Assembly: GCA_018806985.1 (NCBI GenBank)
Contig: JADANN010000202.1
Span: 186,001-250,000 of the forward strand
Source of the DNA: Angiostrongylus vasorum
Lineage: Eukaryota > Nematoda > Chromadorea > Rhabditida > Metastrongylidae
Length of the DNA: 64,000 nucleotides
Direction: 5' to 3'
Shown: one piece after another, positions 12,095-22,927 of the stretch
Position numbering within the stretch: the first letter of the stretch is position 1
Layout of the letters: every line of letters begins with the position of its first letter
The notes under the pieces: generated by a model
The model's input: the letters and a program-made list of their open reading frames with translations, nothing else
Database searches by the model: none
What the model was told of the DNA's origin: nothing
Made by a program: the position numbers and the translations under genes

Positions 12095-13110
12095 ATATCA
12101 TGCGAAGAACTATAAAACAAGGTATTAACGGCAGAAAAACGACGGTACTTATTGAAGCTGTAATGACAGAAAGGAGTCGGCAATGCTCGCCGAGTGTTCA
12201 CCAATTACGGAAGCAAAATAGTCGACATCTGCCGCTATAACAGTGATGGTCGATATAGTGTCCCAATAGTTCGCCTTTCCAAAGTTCATCGTATTATCTC
12301 CTCATGAGAAACCGTAAAAAGTCGCACGCAATCCGATCAGCAAACAAGCTCGGTTTTCTACACGTTACTTCTCAGTAAGGTTCCTAGTTAAAACAAAGCC
12401 AACAGCACCATATTGAGGAAACCTACCCGGCATCGGCAACTAAGGATAGATTAGTTTTGCCGTCTACAAGCTTTTTACTGCAGTCATTTTTAACAGAATT
12501 GACAGAGAGGCAAGCTAAGCTTGGAAATGGATTAGGCATGGTGGATCATAACCCCGTTACTTTAGCGGAACTCAATGAAGTATTGCAAGAATATCAAATG
12601 CCTCTCTACTTCACTTCCATGCTCTTGAAATAATTCTTCGACTCACTAGAGATAGACGCTATTTCGAAAGGCATGAGCAAACACACGGTCTCAGTTCAGT
12701 ACTCGTCATTCTATAATGACATCGTTGACATCAAGAGATGTGCCCGACAAGGCGATAAGACATCGCCAAAATTAGATATTTACAGCTACTCTAAAGACTA
12801 TCACGCAAGACCTAGAATACGATAGCATGAAAATGAAAGCTGATGGCTGACAATTGCATCGTTTCCTTTAAGCTGATAGGATAGATCTTACAACGATCAA
12901 CAATCAGCCAAGGGAACAAATGTTGATGGCTTGCAATAGTGCTTGTGGAAAAATTGGTTGAATATGCTGCCGGGGTGGTGACGTTAACAATACCCGTTTT
13001 TACATAAATGAAATGAGAGGGAATGCGAAGCTCCAATCTATGCCTACACATAAGCCATGGTTTTGGAAATCGGACGGCACCAACTAGTGATGCCAACGAT
13101 TACTGGCGAC
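12095..13110 (+). mobile_element. Heavily degraded RTE-type retrotransposon copy
   Basis: On the + strand, scattered pieces of the RTE polyprotein are readable in changing frames: an AAVLIEA-like linker near 12140, SSFYNDIVDIKR and ARQGDKTSPKL near 12700-12775, and a short match to the region after the catalytic aspartates. Frameshifts and stops are frequent, so it is an old copy. It is the only RTE copy here on the + strand. Confidence 0.55.
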
Positions 13111-13532
13111 TAAGAGCTGTTAATAACTGGTTCCCTACGATCTTAAAAGAGAAGTATGACATTCTTTGTGTTTCCTGAGACGACTGAGCTTACTGAGTAA
13201 CTCTGACACGCGAAATGAATGAATGAGGGCATTGCTGGCCGCTAATGATCAGTATAAGTGTTCTACCGTTGATGGGACTATAAATGATACATGTTATTTT
13301 ACCATAGTAACAAAAAAAATTTCTGGGGAACGCGTGGCTAATGAATATGTGCTTCGTATGCGTGGAGAAAAAATCACTATGCAAAACTAATGAGAAGGAT
13401 GTAACGAGGGACTAGAACAGTGTTTAAGACGTATGCGGGAGATACTAACTCTCTCGCAACGAGTGACCTGAGAGTCATTTCGAAGTGGCCGGAGTGGCCG
13501 GTATGACCTCATTTGATTATCTTAGTTATTGA

Positions 13533-13536
<4 letters not shown>

Positions 13537-13570
<34 letters not shown>
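13537..13570. repeat. (AT)n microsatellite
   Basis: About 17 uninterrupted AT units, directly next to an R5 fragment. Confidence 0.9.
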
Positions 13571-13573
<3 letters not shown>

Positions 13574-14339
13574 ATGATTACTCTTTTCGGGGGCCCACGT
13601 GCTATCCACTATACTAGTCGAGGCCTTTCTTTCTGCTAGTTTTTTTCTTACTCTACCTGCCCTAGCACTCACCCGTCAACGACCGCTGAAAGAATTGCAC
13701 TCGCTTCGACACAGTCAAGTGAATTTTCGTAGTAGGAAAGGATTAAAACAGCCGGTAAGTGGTATCCAGGGTGACTTTTACGACTTTTTTAAATGTCGTC
13801 TATATAGCAGAATTCCTGCCGGATTTCCCGTCATTCAACTGCTTGAACTTCAACCGAAGTCTTTCTTATGTGCGATAGCATCACCTTGTGAAGTGTTTGC
13901 AGAACATACTCAACGAAATTTTGAGTGATAGTTGAGAAGCTGCCATAGGGGGACTTTAACCAGGATGACCGTGCTACAGTGTCCCTCTGGTTGGAGATCG
14001 TTTCTTTTTTCGTAAAACTAGGTTCCCATACGGACTACGTGATGTGCGCGTAATTCATAGCTTCTAGCTCGAAGAAAGTTGGCTATGGCCTAATCCTGGA
14101 GCTGTGCTCCTCTTCTTGTTTTATGGAAAATTAGAGGTAGGAATCCGACGTGGTTCTAATTCTTTTGCTCGAATTTTTGAGTATGGAATATGAGTTATGG
14201 AAACGGGAAACCATGACATGAGTCCTGATGCACGAGTTTTTAGTTATCAACTTCATATCATAAAACGATATGGTATTAACCCTACTTTCTTTCATCAGAC
14301 GTGGTAGAGCAGCATTGTATTGGCAAAAAATGACCACGA

Positions 14340-14505
14340 TTTTTCTTTAGAAAGGTTCGTTTTTTGAGCTGTTTCCAACATCTCTACTATTCCGTTGTAG
14401 ATCCTTCAGCGGTTTTTTGCAGCTGCAATCAGATCCAACATTACCTTTGTTCGTTTCACGAACTCTGGAAATGTGATCTGAACTTTCTGTTTGAGGAAAT
14501 GAACC
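14340..14505. repeat. Block repeated at 17635-17800
   Basis: Shares with 17635-17800 the string order GAAA(G)GTTC TTTTTTGAGCTG, TTCCAACATCT, CTATTCCGTTGTAGATCCTTC-like, TTTTTTGCAGCTGCA-like, TTTGTTCGTTTCACGAA and TGTGATCTGAACTTTC. In the second place it sits where the RTE reverse-transcriptase sequence should continue, so it is probably a diverged internal RTE segment that survives alone here. Confidence 0.5.
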
Positions 14506-15559
14506 GTGCAGTTTGAGTGTTTAGACATGCAGTTGCTCATTGGTACCGATGTGGTCATCCTTTCTCGTCTCCAATTTGGAAATTCCCCTACCCCATGTCT
14601 ACACGCAAGGCCCTTTCTGTAATGGAATCGGCGATTACGACGCGTTAATCCACAAAACGAATTTTTCGTTGCAGATTACTTCCTCCAGCTGACCGTTGTA
14701 CGTGGCCAATTCGTTCTTATATACAGGTGGTGAACATGAATTGATGAGAGCGATGCGCCTTCTACGCCGAAACTGATGACGTGTGATGACCAAACCAAGT
14801 GATAAGACCTAGTACATGCCAACGATATGTGAGACGGATGGCTGTACGACAAAGTCCACGCCACTAATATTTCATAGCATCTTCTTCTCACGAATAATGT
14901 GGTTTCCGTTGCTTCTGTCAGTTAGCATATGCCCGTTTTCTTGCTTTCCATCGGCTATAGAGCAACCATATGAAGCTTGCAGTGATTAAGATTTTAAGTT
15001 TTACGTGAAGATTGGCGTTGGGAAAGGATATTCTGTTTAGATGAGGAGCAAGAAAAAAAATTTCCTGAAGTTGTCGTGGTTATTATTCTGATTCGGCTCC
15101 GATTAAATTTTTTTGCTTCATTATAATGAATTCATCCCTTTTTGACTAGACATTAATGGTGGATGACGACATCACTTTATATCACTTTAATGTCACTTAA
15201 TTCCGCTGAACTTTTGAACATTATCACCAAACTTGAAACGAAATCAATATGGGTCGATTGTACGAATCAGTGACGAATGGGATGGGCTACGTACTTAGCT
15301 GTGTCTCTTAATTTTTACGTAAACTCCACTGACCTCATTCTTTTGTCCTGACACACTTTATCCGTGGCAGTCTCTATGGACGCGGCTCACATCAGTGGAT
15401 CTATCATTTCCTCACATACTAGCTGGTCTTTCTTCTAAAGCCCCGTATATATTAAAGTCTATAGTTCTTCCTTGTCTTCCGACACTTTTTTATTTGTGGA
15501 AGAGTTTTTATGAGCAGATTGATTAGTAGCTCGAGTGGACTGAAATACTGCCTAGTTTC

Positions 15560-15830
15560 TGTAATGCTGAGATATTTGCAAAACTCCGGACCGCAAGTGT
15601 CTGCGTTGGGGGAACGAACGCGCTGTTGTCCTTTCCGGGAAGTAACGCGTTCACCACCACACCATGTGGGTCCTTCTGTTTCGCCTGTCTCTCAACTAGT
15701 TCTATCGATGGCAAAAGATCGAGACCTGCGGTCCAGAGTTTTGCAAATATCTCATCATTACAGAAGTTATATTTCGCAACACACCCTGCCGTTAAAAAGA
15801 ATAGGCAGTAAATAAAAAAGGTTAAGACTT
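15560..15830. repeat. R2 SINE-like repeat, head-to-head inverted pair
   Basis: Left arm from TGCTGAGATATTTGCAAAAC to CACCACACCATGTGGGTCC; right arm, partly deleted, from about 15718 to AGAGTTTTGCAAATATCTCA and the tail ending GGCAGTAAATAAAAAAGG. Confidence 0.6.
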
Positions 15831-16498
15831 ACTAGTTGTTAGAGAATCTAGCATTGGTTGGTACAATAATTACCGAATACATCTTATAATAAGGTAAGGT
15901 CTATAAATCTTGACTAGCAGAAGGATGAAATGACAGTGAATAAGAAATCGAACCCAATTATGATGTTTGTTAATCGTGAAGTTTATTTAGCCTCCTTTTT
16001 TGAAGTTCAATTCCTCATATGACCTTTCTGCCCTATCAATCGATTTGGCAAAACTGTTTTCCATTGTGGTACTCTGAACGGAAATTGATGAGCTGTATCT
16101 CAGTCATATCAAATGATTGCCATGATCGTTGACCCGATCACTAATGAAAAAGGTCGTTGATACGCCGCTGTATGGTTTTTGGGACTTGTTCCTTGCATTT
16201 TCTTGAGACAGTGTTGTACTAAAACAGTTTTCCTGTATTTGTTCTTTGTATCGACGTTCACCATTAATCTATGAACTTCTGAGAAATGGCGGGTTTGGTT
16301 AGCCTTGCGCTCAGTACCAAAGCAACTATCATAAAGCGTTGTTGCATTACTCATGTCCACTACTATGGCTAGAACTTTACTGAAATAATTACCTAATATT
16401 CTTTGCACACTGCTATCCACTATCCATAAGTATGCCATGTGACAACATTAATCGGCAGCGCCAGAAAACGCTAGCTTAAAGTAACGGAAGATCAGATG
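15831..16498. other. Spacer, nothing recognised
   Basis: A 109-codon minus-strand open frame at 16109-16438 has no recognisable motif. No repeat family identified above extends into this stretch. Confidence 0.4.
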
Positions 16499-19080
16499 TA
16501 CCAGTTGTCCTCCCATTGATCGCCGGATGCATTGGAAGGGCGCCCGGTAATAACTCTATTTGACCCTGTCGCGTGCGAGACTCTGTCCCTGTGGATTCTC
16601 CTAGCGTTAAGGACGCTTTAAGCAATATATGTCTTATCTAAGACTATTTTTTGATGAACTCTGACCGTCTCCATTTTGTCGATGTTCTTGCTGATCTGCG
16701 CCAGGTGTGCTATGGGATCCGGGCGTTGATGGCTGTTGCCGGCCGGTTTTTGCTATTTTGGATATTTTGACTTGTATATCAATGCCTTTGATCTTTAGTT
16801 GCTTACGTATTTCGAAGATTCCTATTCGCTCTTTTGCTTACGTGGAACATCATACTCTCATATCCCTTCCTTACTGCGGGTCGAACAACGCTGAGTGATT
16901 TTTCATTCTGCTTACGTGACGACAACATTTCCCACGCACATGTCAAAACAAGGAGAATCGTCGAAAAATTGAGCACGAACTCAGAAGTTTTTCGTCCTCT
17001 TCACCAGATTCTCGGGCTTTTGAAAGCTCCTATGGTCTCTCGTTTCCCCCCGTTAAACTCTGGAGCAGAGGCGCTCATTATATTGACTTCTCTACCCAGG
17101 TACGTTATGGCTGGAGAATTCTGAGATATTTATTCCGATTAACTTTCCATGAATATCGTTTTTCGTGTGGTTTAATCGAAGACCATTCTCTTCACAAGCG
17201 TTGTCAGAGTCGGCTAACATTCATTCCACCTGGCCAATGCTTGATGTTATAAGAATGAAATAATCCACGAAGCGAAGATGGTGTAATTGCCGACCATCGA
17301 TTTCCACTCCCATGTTGTCCCATTCCAATTTTCGCATGATGTTCTCGAGGGGGGCGGTGAATAATCTTGGCGAGATGGTATCGCCTTGCCTAACCCCTCT
17401 TTTGCCGTCGATGTTAATATCGCTGTAGAATGGTGATACCTTGATTGTGAAACTCCTGTGTTGCTGGCAAGGAATTTCTATATACTGAGTAGCGACGCCC
17501 TAGTTTTCCAGAGCCTCTATGACCGCTTGTGTCTCAGTTGAGTGGAAAGGCTTCTTTAAGTCACTGAAAATGAGACAGAGTGGTTTCCTGTACTCTTGCG
17601 ACACTTTTGTCTCTGTATCTCTATCTCGATTTTTCTTCAGAAAAGTTCTTTTTTGAGCTGCTTTCCAACATCTTATCTACTATTCTATTGCAGATCCTTC
17701 CAAGATTTTTTGTAGCTGCACTCAGATCAACATTAGCTTTGTTCGTTTCACGAAAGCTACAGATGTGATCTGAACTTTCCAGTTGAAGAAATGAGGGAAT
17801 TTCTAATCATGTGGACTTGGACTACTGTAGCGGCTCAATTTCAGAAGCTTGACTGCTCGCACTGCTCTCCATCTAATATTTGTCTCCTCTATTGAAGACG
17901 GTTGCAGTAAAGAGTACACAGAAGACATACTACAACCACGACAGTTCCTGAATTCGTGAAGGTCTGCCATCTTGAAAAACAACACGGCCTTGCTATGCTT
18001 CCACCGATTAGGAAACTTGCATTCTGAGAAGTGACGTGTGAACGTCTCAACCAATATAGTGACGAGGATTAGCGGGAAGTTTTGAAGATGCTCAGATCTT
18101 ATGCGAGTTGAAATATCGAAAATTCGAAACAAAGAAGTGCTGAGATGGCATATTCATCCTCTTTTCTTTGATAGGGAAGAACGAGGATGTGGCTATTGAA
18201 GAGATCAGAGTAGTAGTCGTGGGAGAAACTACGCATTGCCTCTCTGGATGCCGTAACTGTTCCCTCTGGCGGTGGGAATGCAGTGATTTTGCTTTTGTGA
18301 ATATGAAATTCTCAGTAGGCTTTGCGAATGCTCTTTCCAGCTTGTACAGATTTGGCCATTACTGATGTTTTACCCTTCTTGTGATCTTCTTTTATCGCCG
18401 TTTCACACGTCGTCCCAAGCTCAGACATGGGTTGGTGGATTGCCTACGGGTCGTGCGACTGCGCATTGGCAAGTCAGCTCAAGTGTTCCTGGAGGCAGGT
18501 GTCTCCTAGTGACTTTCGAATAGTCGACTTTTTTTAGCAGTAATGTAAAACATTTGAAAAATCGACGCTATTCTTCATCGATGTTAAATAAACGCATCTT
18601 TCCAAAAGCCGATTAATCATCTGGGAAAATACCGTTTGGGGTGGTTTTGAGAGATAGTTTCTTGAATTTTGCGGCTTTCCTTACTTAACACGAGTAAACG
18701 AATCTTGCGCTAAAGAGGCCATGGTCGAATCCGTTGTAGAATTTCAGGACAACAACGTCATTGGTTAGGCAAACCCTTCGATGTACTATAATTTGGTCCA
18801 CCACGTTATGGTGCTCTCCATTAGGAGACTTTTATGTCCAACCTTGGAAGGAGGGGGAACCTTAAGTTACCACGATAGTCGCTATCATCATGATAAACTC
18901 AAACAGCATCTTATTCTGATTATTCTTTTATAATCCTTGTGTTCTGGTATGACGTTCTTTAGACGTTTTCCTTGGTCCCACATTAGAAGTGAAGTCACCA
19001 TCGATGACCTTATTGAAGGAATGTTATCCTCTGTAGAACTCCTCCAAGTTCGGATAATCCGATTTAACACGACAGTAAGG
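16499..19080 (-). mobile_element. RTE-type non-LTR retrotransposon, degraded copy
   Basis: Read on the minus strand it runs from endonuclease sequence (near 19060-18880) through the linker (18400-18200) and reverse transcriptase (18130-17150) to the 3' region at 16500, collinear with the copy at 40380-43430. The frame is repeatedly broken. The 5' end of the endonuclease is missing. Confidence 0.7.
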
Positions 19081-19428
19081 ATCCGTACAGATGGGATGTC
19101 TGTTGCGATAATTCAATGATTGGAACACATTCATTCTTCGTTAATTTGAAGCCTAGAACTGATGAATGTGATGTGACAAATGGGAGTACACCTTTACTTT
19201 GAATGCGATCTGCACTTAATAACCCTGTCTTCATGATAATGGTCACTGGTCTTGTTTATTGTTTATCTTAAACATCATTATAGATGTGAATTCTCAGCAT
19301 ATCACTTCCAACCATTGTGTTCTTTAAGTCATTCAAATAAAAATATCGAGATTTTGTTCTCTCTATAACGAAGACGATTGTTTATATAAGCCTTCGATTG
19401 ACTATGATAATGCGTATTGTTTAAAAAA

Positions 19429-19690
19429 GGGCGCGTGTGGCGCAGTGGTCGGAGGCGCCCTGCAACAAACATGGGATCGTGCCTACGGCCCACCAAGCCT
19501 TCCATCCCTCCGGGGTCGGTAGATTGGTACCGGACTTGTCTGGGAGAGTAGCAGCACGGGCCCGATAGATCGGTAGCCACCGCGAGTCATTGTAAAGGCC
19601 AGATATGCATTAAATGATTTTCAGGCGATGCTAATGAAGTCGAATGTATGGCGCATTCCTCAGGGATTGTTTGAGAGAAACCAATAGAAG
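19429..19690 (+). repeat. R1 tRNA-like SINE, best preserved + copy
   Basis: Begins GGGCGCGTGTGGCGCAGTGG (A-box), then ATGGGATCGTGCC (B-box-like), the central module GTACCGGACTTGTCTGGGAG, then CGCGAGTCATTGTAAAGGCC and a tail with GGCGCATTCCTCAGGGATTG. The tRNA-related head followed by an unrelated body is the usual SINE layout. No protein is encoded. Confidence 0.75.
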
Positions 19691-19904
19691 AATGTTCCAT
19701 AAGCCTTTAAAAGTAGAGGATCTGCGTGATCTAAGCATTGTCTCCTCGCTCAAGACCTTTTGCCTTGGTTCCAATGCGTACAAAATCGAAACTAGCATGT
19801 CTCAGTTCATCAGTAAGTAAAATAAATTGATAGTAAACTAAACTTTGTTGATAGGATCACTTTGTCAACCTTCCATTTAATACACATTAGTCTTTTGATG
19901 GCAT

Positions 19905-20060
19905 AGTGCTATGTGGAATACAACCACAAGGATGGTGAGATATGAGCAAAACTCGGAGCCTGTATTGGGCTTCGAATCAGCGATCATCCTTTCCGAGAAC
20001 TCGCATGCTATCCACCACACCAACCGAGGCCCTTGCTATATCTTTCTCTCAGCCAGTTGC
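19905..20060 (-). repeat. R5 tRNA-like repeat
   Basis: Contains GAGCAAAACTCGG, GGGCTTCGAATCAGCG and GCTATCCACCACACCAACCG. The reverse complement reads as a tRNA-like head with a B-box-like TTCGAAGCC. Pyrimidine-rich sequence follows to about 20180. Confidence 0.6.
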
Positions 20061-20564
20061 TTACTTATTTACTTTTCCGCTAATTTTCTACTTTTTCGTC
20101 CTTTTACTTCTCTGTTACTTTCACTCCTTTACTTTTTTCTTCCCACAGTTTTTTTATGTTTACCTTTTCACTTCTACTTTCGTTATTGATTGAAGAGAAA
20201 ATCGATTGCTTCCCAATCTTTCCGTATCCGTTTCTTTTCCGAGTGCTGACGTAACGAACGTCACATGACTGAGAGAGAACAGTGGGGTTTCGCTGCTCGA
20301 CGACATTTACATCTACATACTACCTCCGAAATTCTTCAACAACATAGATTTCTGTCTTTTGGGAATCTGACTTTAAGAAATAAACCTAAATTAGCATTCT
20401 GTAAAGTTCTGTGACAGCACTAGAGCAAAATTTCGTCCGTAAATCTATGAAATCCCCAAATTTCCAAGTATTTTTTCAAGTCACTGTTTTTCTAGTTATC
20501 GAAGAATGGTTACGGTGGTTATCGAACAACCAGAAATAGCGAATGTATTACAAATAATGTTAAC

Positions 20565-20965
20565 ATCAGGGGCGGATACCACAGTGGTAGTGATGTCCGT
20601 CATGAAGAGCATGGTGTTAGTTCGATTCCGCTCCTGGCCAAGTAAGCCTCTCATCCCTTTGGGAGTCGGGAAATTGGCACCGGACTTGTCTGAAAAGTGG
20701 CAAAAGAGAAGAAAAATCACTCTCTGCATTCCAACTGGGAACGCTCCAGCTCGGCTATATCAGGACTTTAAGGAGCGTTGCTCGACCAACATTTCGTGAC
20801 ATTAAAGATGAAATTAAAATCCGCAAGCAGCAGCCGAAGCCACACGTAGAAGTTGGATGATCTTCGTGGACAATGGATGCGAGGAAATGAATCGAATGTA
20901 GGAAGTGCTGGGATCCGCACGGTAGACGTGAAGACGGATCAAATCAAATAAAAATAAAATAAATG
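20565..20965 (+). repeat. R4 tRNA-like SINE, near full length
   Basis: Head with ACCACAGTGGTAGTGATGTC and B-box-like GTTAGTTCGATTCCGC, a central module (GAAATTGGCACCGGACTTGT) shared with R1, a unique body (GAGCGTTGCTCGACCAACAT, TTGGATGATCTTCGTGG, GGATCCGCACGGTAGACG) and an A-rich end (AAATAAAAATAAAATAAATG). Other copies lie at 49030-49275 and 63045-63400. Confidence 0.7.
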
Positions 20966-21205
20966 TTAATAGCACACCTACTGAAGATTTTGCTAACAAA
21001 TTTGAGACCGTACAAAGTACACTCGGCACTAAACCACGTGTTTATTGTGCTTTTCGACTTTTGTTTTTTTTTCTCGTTCTGATTAAGCACTATATGATAA
21101 CAGTGTTTGTTTTGCTGGTACATCTCCTTATAACTCAAGAGACCGACTATAAACCTCGGCATAAATAATCGACATTTATTTAAATGTTCTTATTAACTGA
21201 TCTTG

Positions 21206-21510
21206 TTGAGCTGGTGCGAGGCTGGTATAAGTAGCGGTTGTTGTGGTTGTTGTTGTTGTCGTCGTTTTTGTTGTTTGTGGTCGATGATTGACGTTTCGGC
21301 ATTTTCGCCTTCCCTCAGAACAATGATGTTGCGAGTGAGACTTCCAATCTTAGTATGGTATATTTATTGTGATTGTGTTCGTGTTCTCACTCGCAACATC
21401 ACGGCTCTGAGGAAAGCGAAATCGCCGAAACATCAGCCATCGAGCAATAACAACGACAACAACAACGGCAATTTGTACGAAACTCGCATCAGCTCAACAA
21501 GACAAGTTCA
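21206..21510. mobile_element. Inverted-repeat element with a hammerhead-like motif in each arm
   Basis: The left end is CTTGTTGAGCTGGTGCGAG and the right end CTCGCATCAGCTCAACAAG, near-perfect inverted repeats about 300 bp apart. Inside them come GTT-rich / AAC-rich arms, then the hammerhead-like motif in opposite orientation (minus 21285-21320, plus 21401-21440), then inner repeats GTTGCGAGTGAGA / TCTCACTCGCAAC around a centre of about 40 nt. No coding capacity, so probably a non-autonomous derivative of the PLE termini. Confidence 0.55.
21401..21440 (+). ncRNA. Hammerhead-ribozyme-like motif
   Basis: ACGGCT (stem I), CTGAGGA (core), a stem-loop ending in CGCC, GAAA (core), then CATC and AGCCAT (stem I partner, five of six pairs). 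In this copy the usual CGTC is CATC, which loses the C-G pair expected next to the cleavage triplet. Helix III is essentially absent. Confidence 0.4.
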
Positions 21511-21592
21511 TAAGTATGTGTATTGTCGAAGTGGACACAAATTTTCTGTATGAAGGGTATTTCAAAAACATGTGATAGTATACGCTGCCAAC

Positions 21593-21985
21593 AGTTTACC
21601 GCCTCATCGTGGCTGGGAAGGTGTTCCTGGGTGTGGGGCTGCGAAGTACAACAAGAGGATTCATGCCCACAGCAGAGCTTCCAAAGCGGAGACGGAGTCC
21701 GGCGTTTTCATTAGGAAGCCGAGCTAAGAGTAAACCAATACCATGAACCACCATCGTCTTGGTATCTTGGTATCAAACTAGTTGCATGGTGGCAAATCTC
21801 CCTCATCCACGAAGGTGACGACTGTCTGCTGTTGGTGGTGACGTCCTGGGCTAGACTTTGGCCTGGCTAACATCGAGAATCCAGAGAAACACAATGGCTA
21901 AACCAACTTAACTCCGAAAATTAGAGATTGTGCTGGGTCCGGCACGCACAACCAGTGAAGATGGGCCATCCAAGTATCCAAGTAT
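21593..21985 (+). repeat. R3 interspersed repeat
   Basis: Starts TTTACCGCCTCATCGTGGCT, contains GTGTTCCTGGGTGTGGGGCT and GGTATCAAACTAGTTGCATG, and ends GGGCCATCCAAGTATCCAAG. Confidence 0.75.
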
Positions 21986-22029
21986 TGTTTAAAAACCAGC
22001 ATTGTTCACTATCGGTTTTTTTCTTCAAC

Positions 22030-22335
22030 GCAGGCAGTAGTAGTAGAAGGCAGCAAATAAAAAAGTTAACATTGTGATTTCAACTACAACCTCGTCTTGT
22101 CGGGTTCAATGCCGATTTGGGCTGCCCAGATCAATCCCGCTGACGGGTGATTGCTGATGGCAGTGATCGATAGAACTAGCTGAGAGACAGGCGACACGAA
22201 GGAGCCGCATGGTGTGGTGGTGAACGCGTTACACCCCGGAGAGGGTAATAGCGCGTTCGTTCTCCACCCTAAACACCTGCGGTCCGGAGTTTTGCAAATA
22301 TCTCAGCATCTTTGTGGTTATAAATAGTGATAGTA
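22030..22335 (+). repeat. R2 SINE-like repeat
   Basis: GGCAGCAAATAAAAAAGTTA at the left, then GACGGGTGATTGCTGATGGC, the head GCATGGTGTGGTGGTGAACG, B-box-like GCGTTCGTTCTCC and tail GAGTTTTGCAAATATCTCAG. Confidence 0.7.
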
Positions 22336-22900
22336 TGCTGCCTTATGGGCCAGATTTGATCTACCCTGAGATGCAGACGTGACCTTTGTGATCCATCCTA
22401 TATTTCTTTTACTCTTTTTTTTGTTGTTAAGTTTACTTCGTATATGAAATCTGTCACATACCCCGAAGTACCAAGCGAATATCATCCGCGCTCTGACAAC
22501 GCGTCTAATGACGCGCTCCGATCACAATTGTCTCGCTGAATCATCGTTGTGAGAAACATCATTGTGGACTGGTTGATAAGTATTCTTTACTAAAGAACTG
22601 TTAATAGTAATTGCAAACGATTATTTCTGCGCTAAAGGAATAGAAGAAGTTACGAAGATCTCTGTTGGAAAGTAAATCGTCAAGCTTCTGTTCAAAAGCT
22701 TTTCTCTATGGCTCATCAAACTACATGTGTTTACAATTTCACATGTCATCTGCTTGTTAGTTTTCATTTTATCATCATCAGATGCATTTCTAGTCCTTCC
22801 TATCTATTTTCTCCTGCATTTAAGATTCTGAGCTATGGCTTTAATGGCCCTATATTCTGTAATATACAACATTTCCTGTGTAATTTATCAATTACCGTCC

Positions 22901-22910
22901 AAATTTTCAG
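22901..22910 (+). promoter_or_regulatory. Probable SL trans-splice acceptor of the MBOAT gene
   Basis: AAATTTTCAG, matching the nematode TTTTCAG 3' splice consensus, lies 17 nt before the start codon at 22928 with no obvious cis donor upstream. That is the usual layout for spliced-leader addition. A cis-spliced 5'UTR exon is the alternative. Confidence 0.5.
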
Positions 22911-22927
22911 TAGTCGATCGAATTCAG

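Larger units (their letters stand above)
13111..15555. other. Spacer with minor repeats, no recognised gene
   Basis: Contains an AT dinucleotide run (13537-13570), a fragment of repeat R5 (13571-13625) and a block at 14340-14505 that recurs at 17635-17800. Open frames are short and unlike known proteins. Confidence 0.45.

Noticed and set aside
13537..13625. An AT run followed by an inverted segment as a replication or attachment site
   Set aside because: It is a simple microsatellite next to an R5 fragment; nothing else supports such a role in a nuclear genome.
19429..19520. A possible true tRNA gene (GTGGCGCAGTGG head with GATCGTGCC)
   Set aside because: No acceptor stem or anticodon arm can be folded, and the same unit recurs about ten times with a long non-tRNA body, so it is a SINE head.
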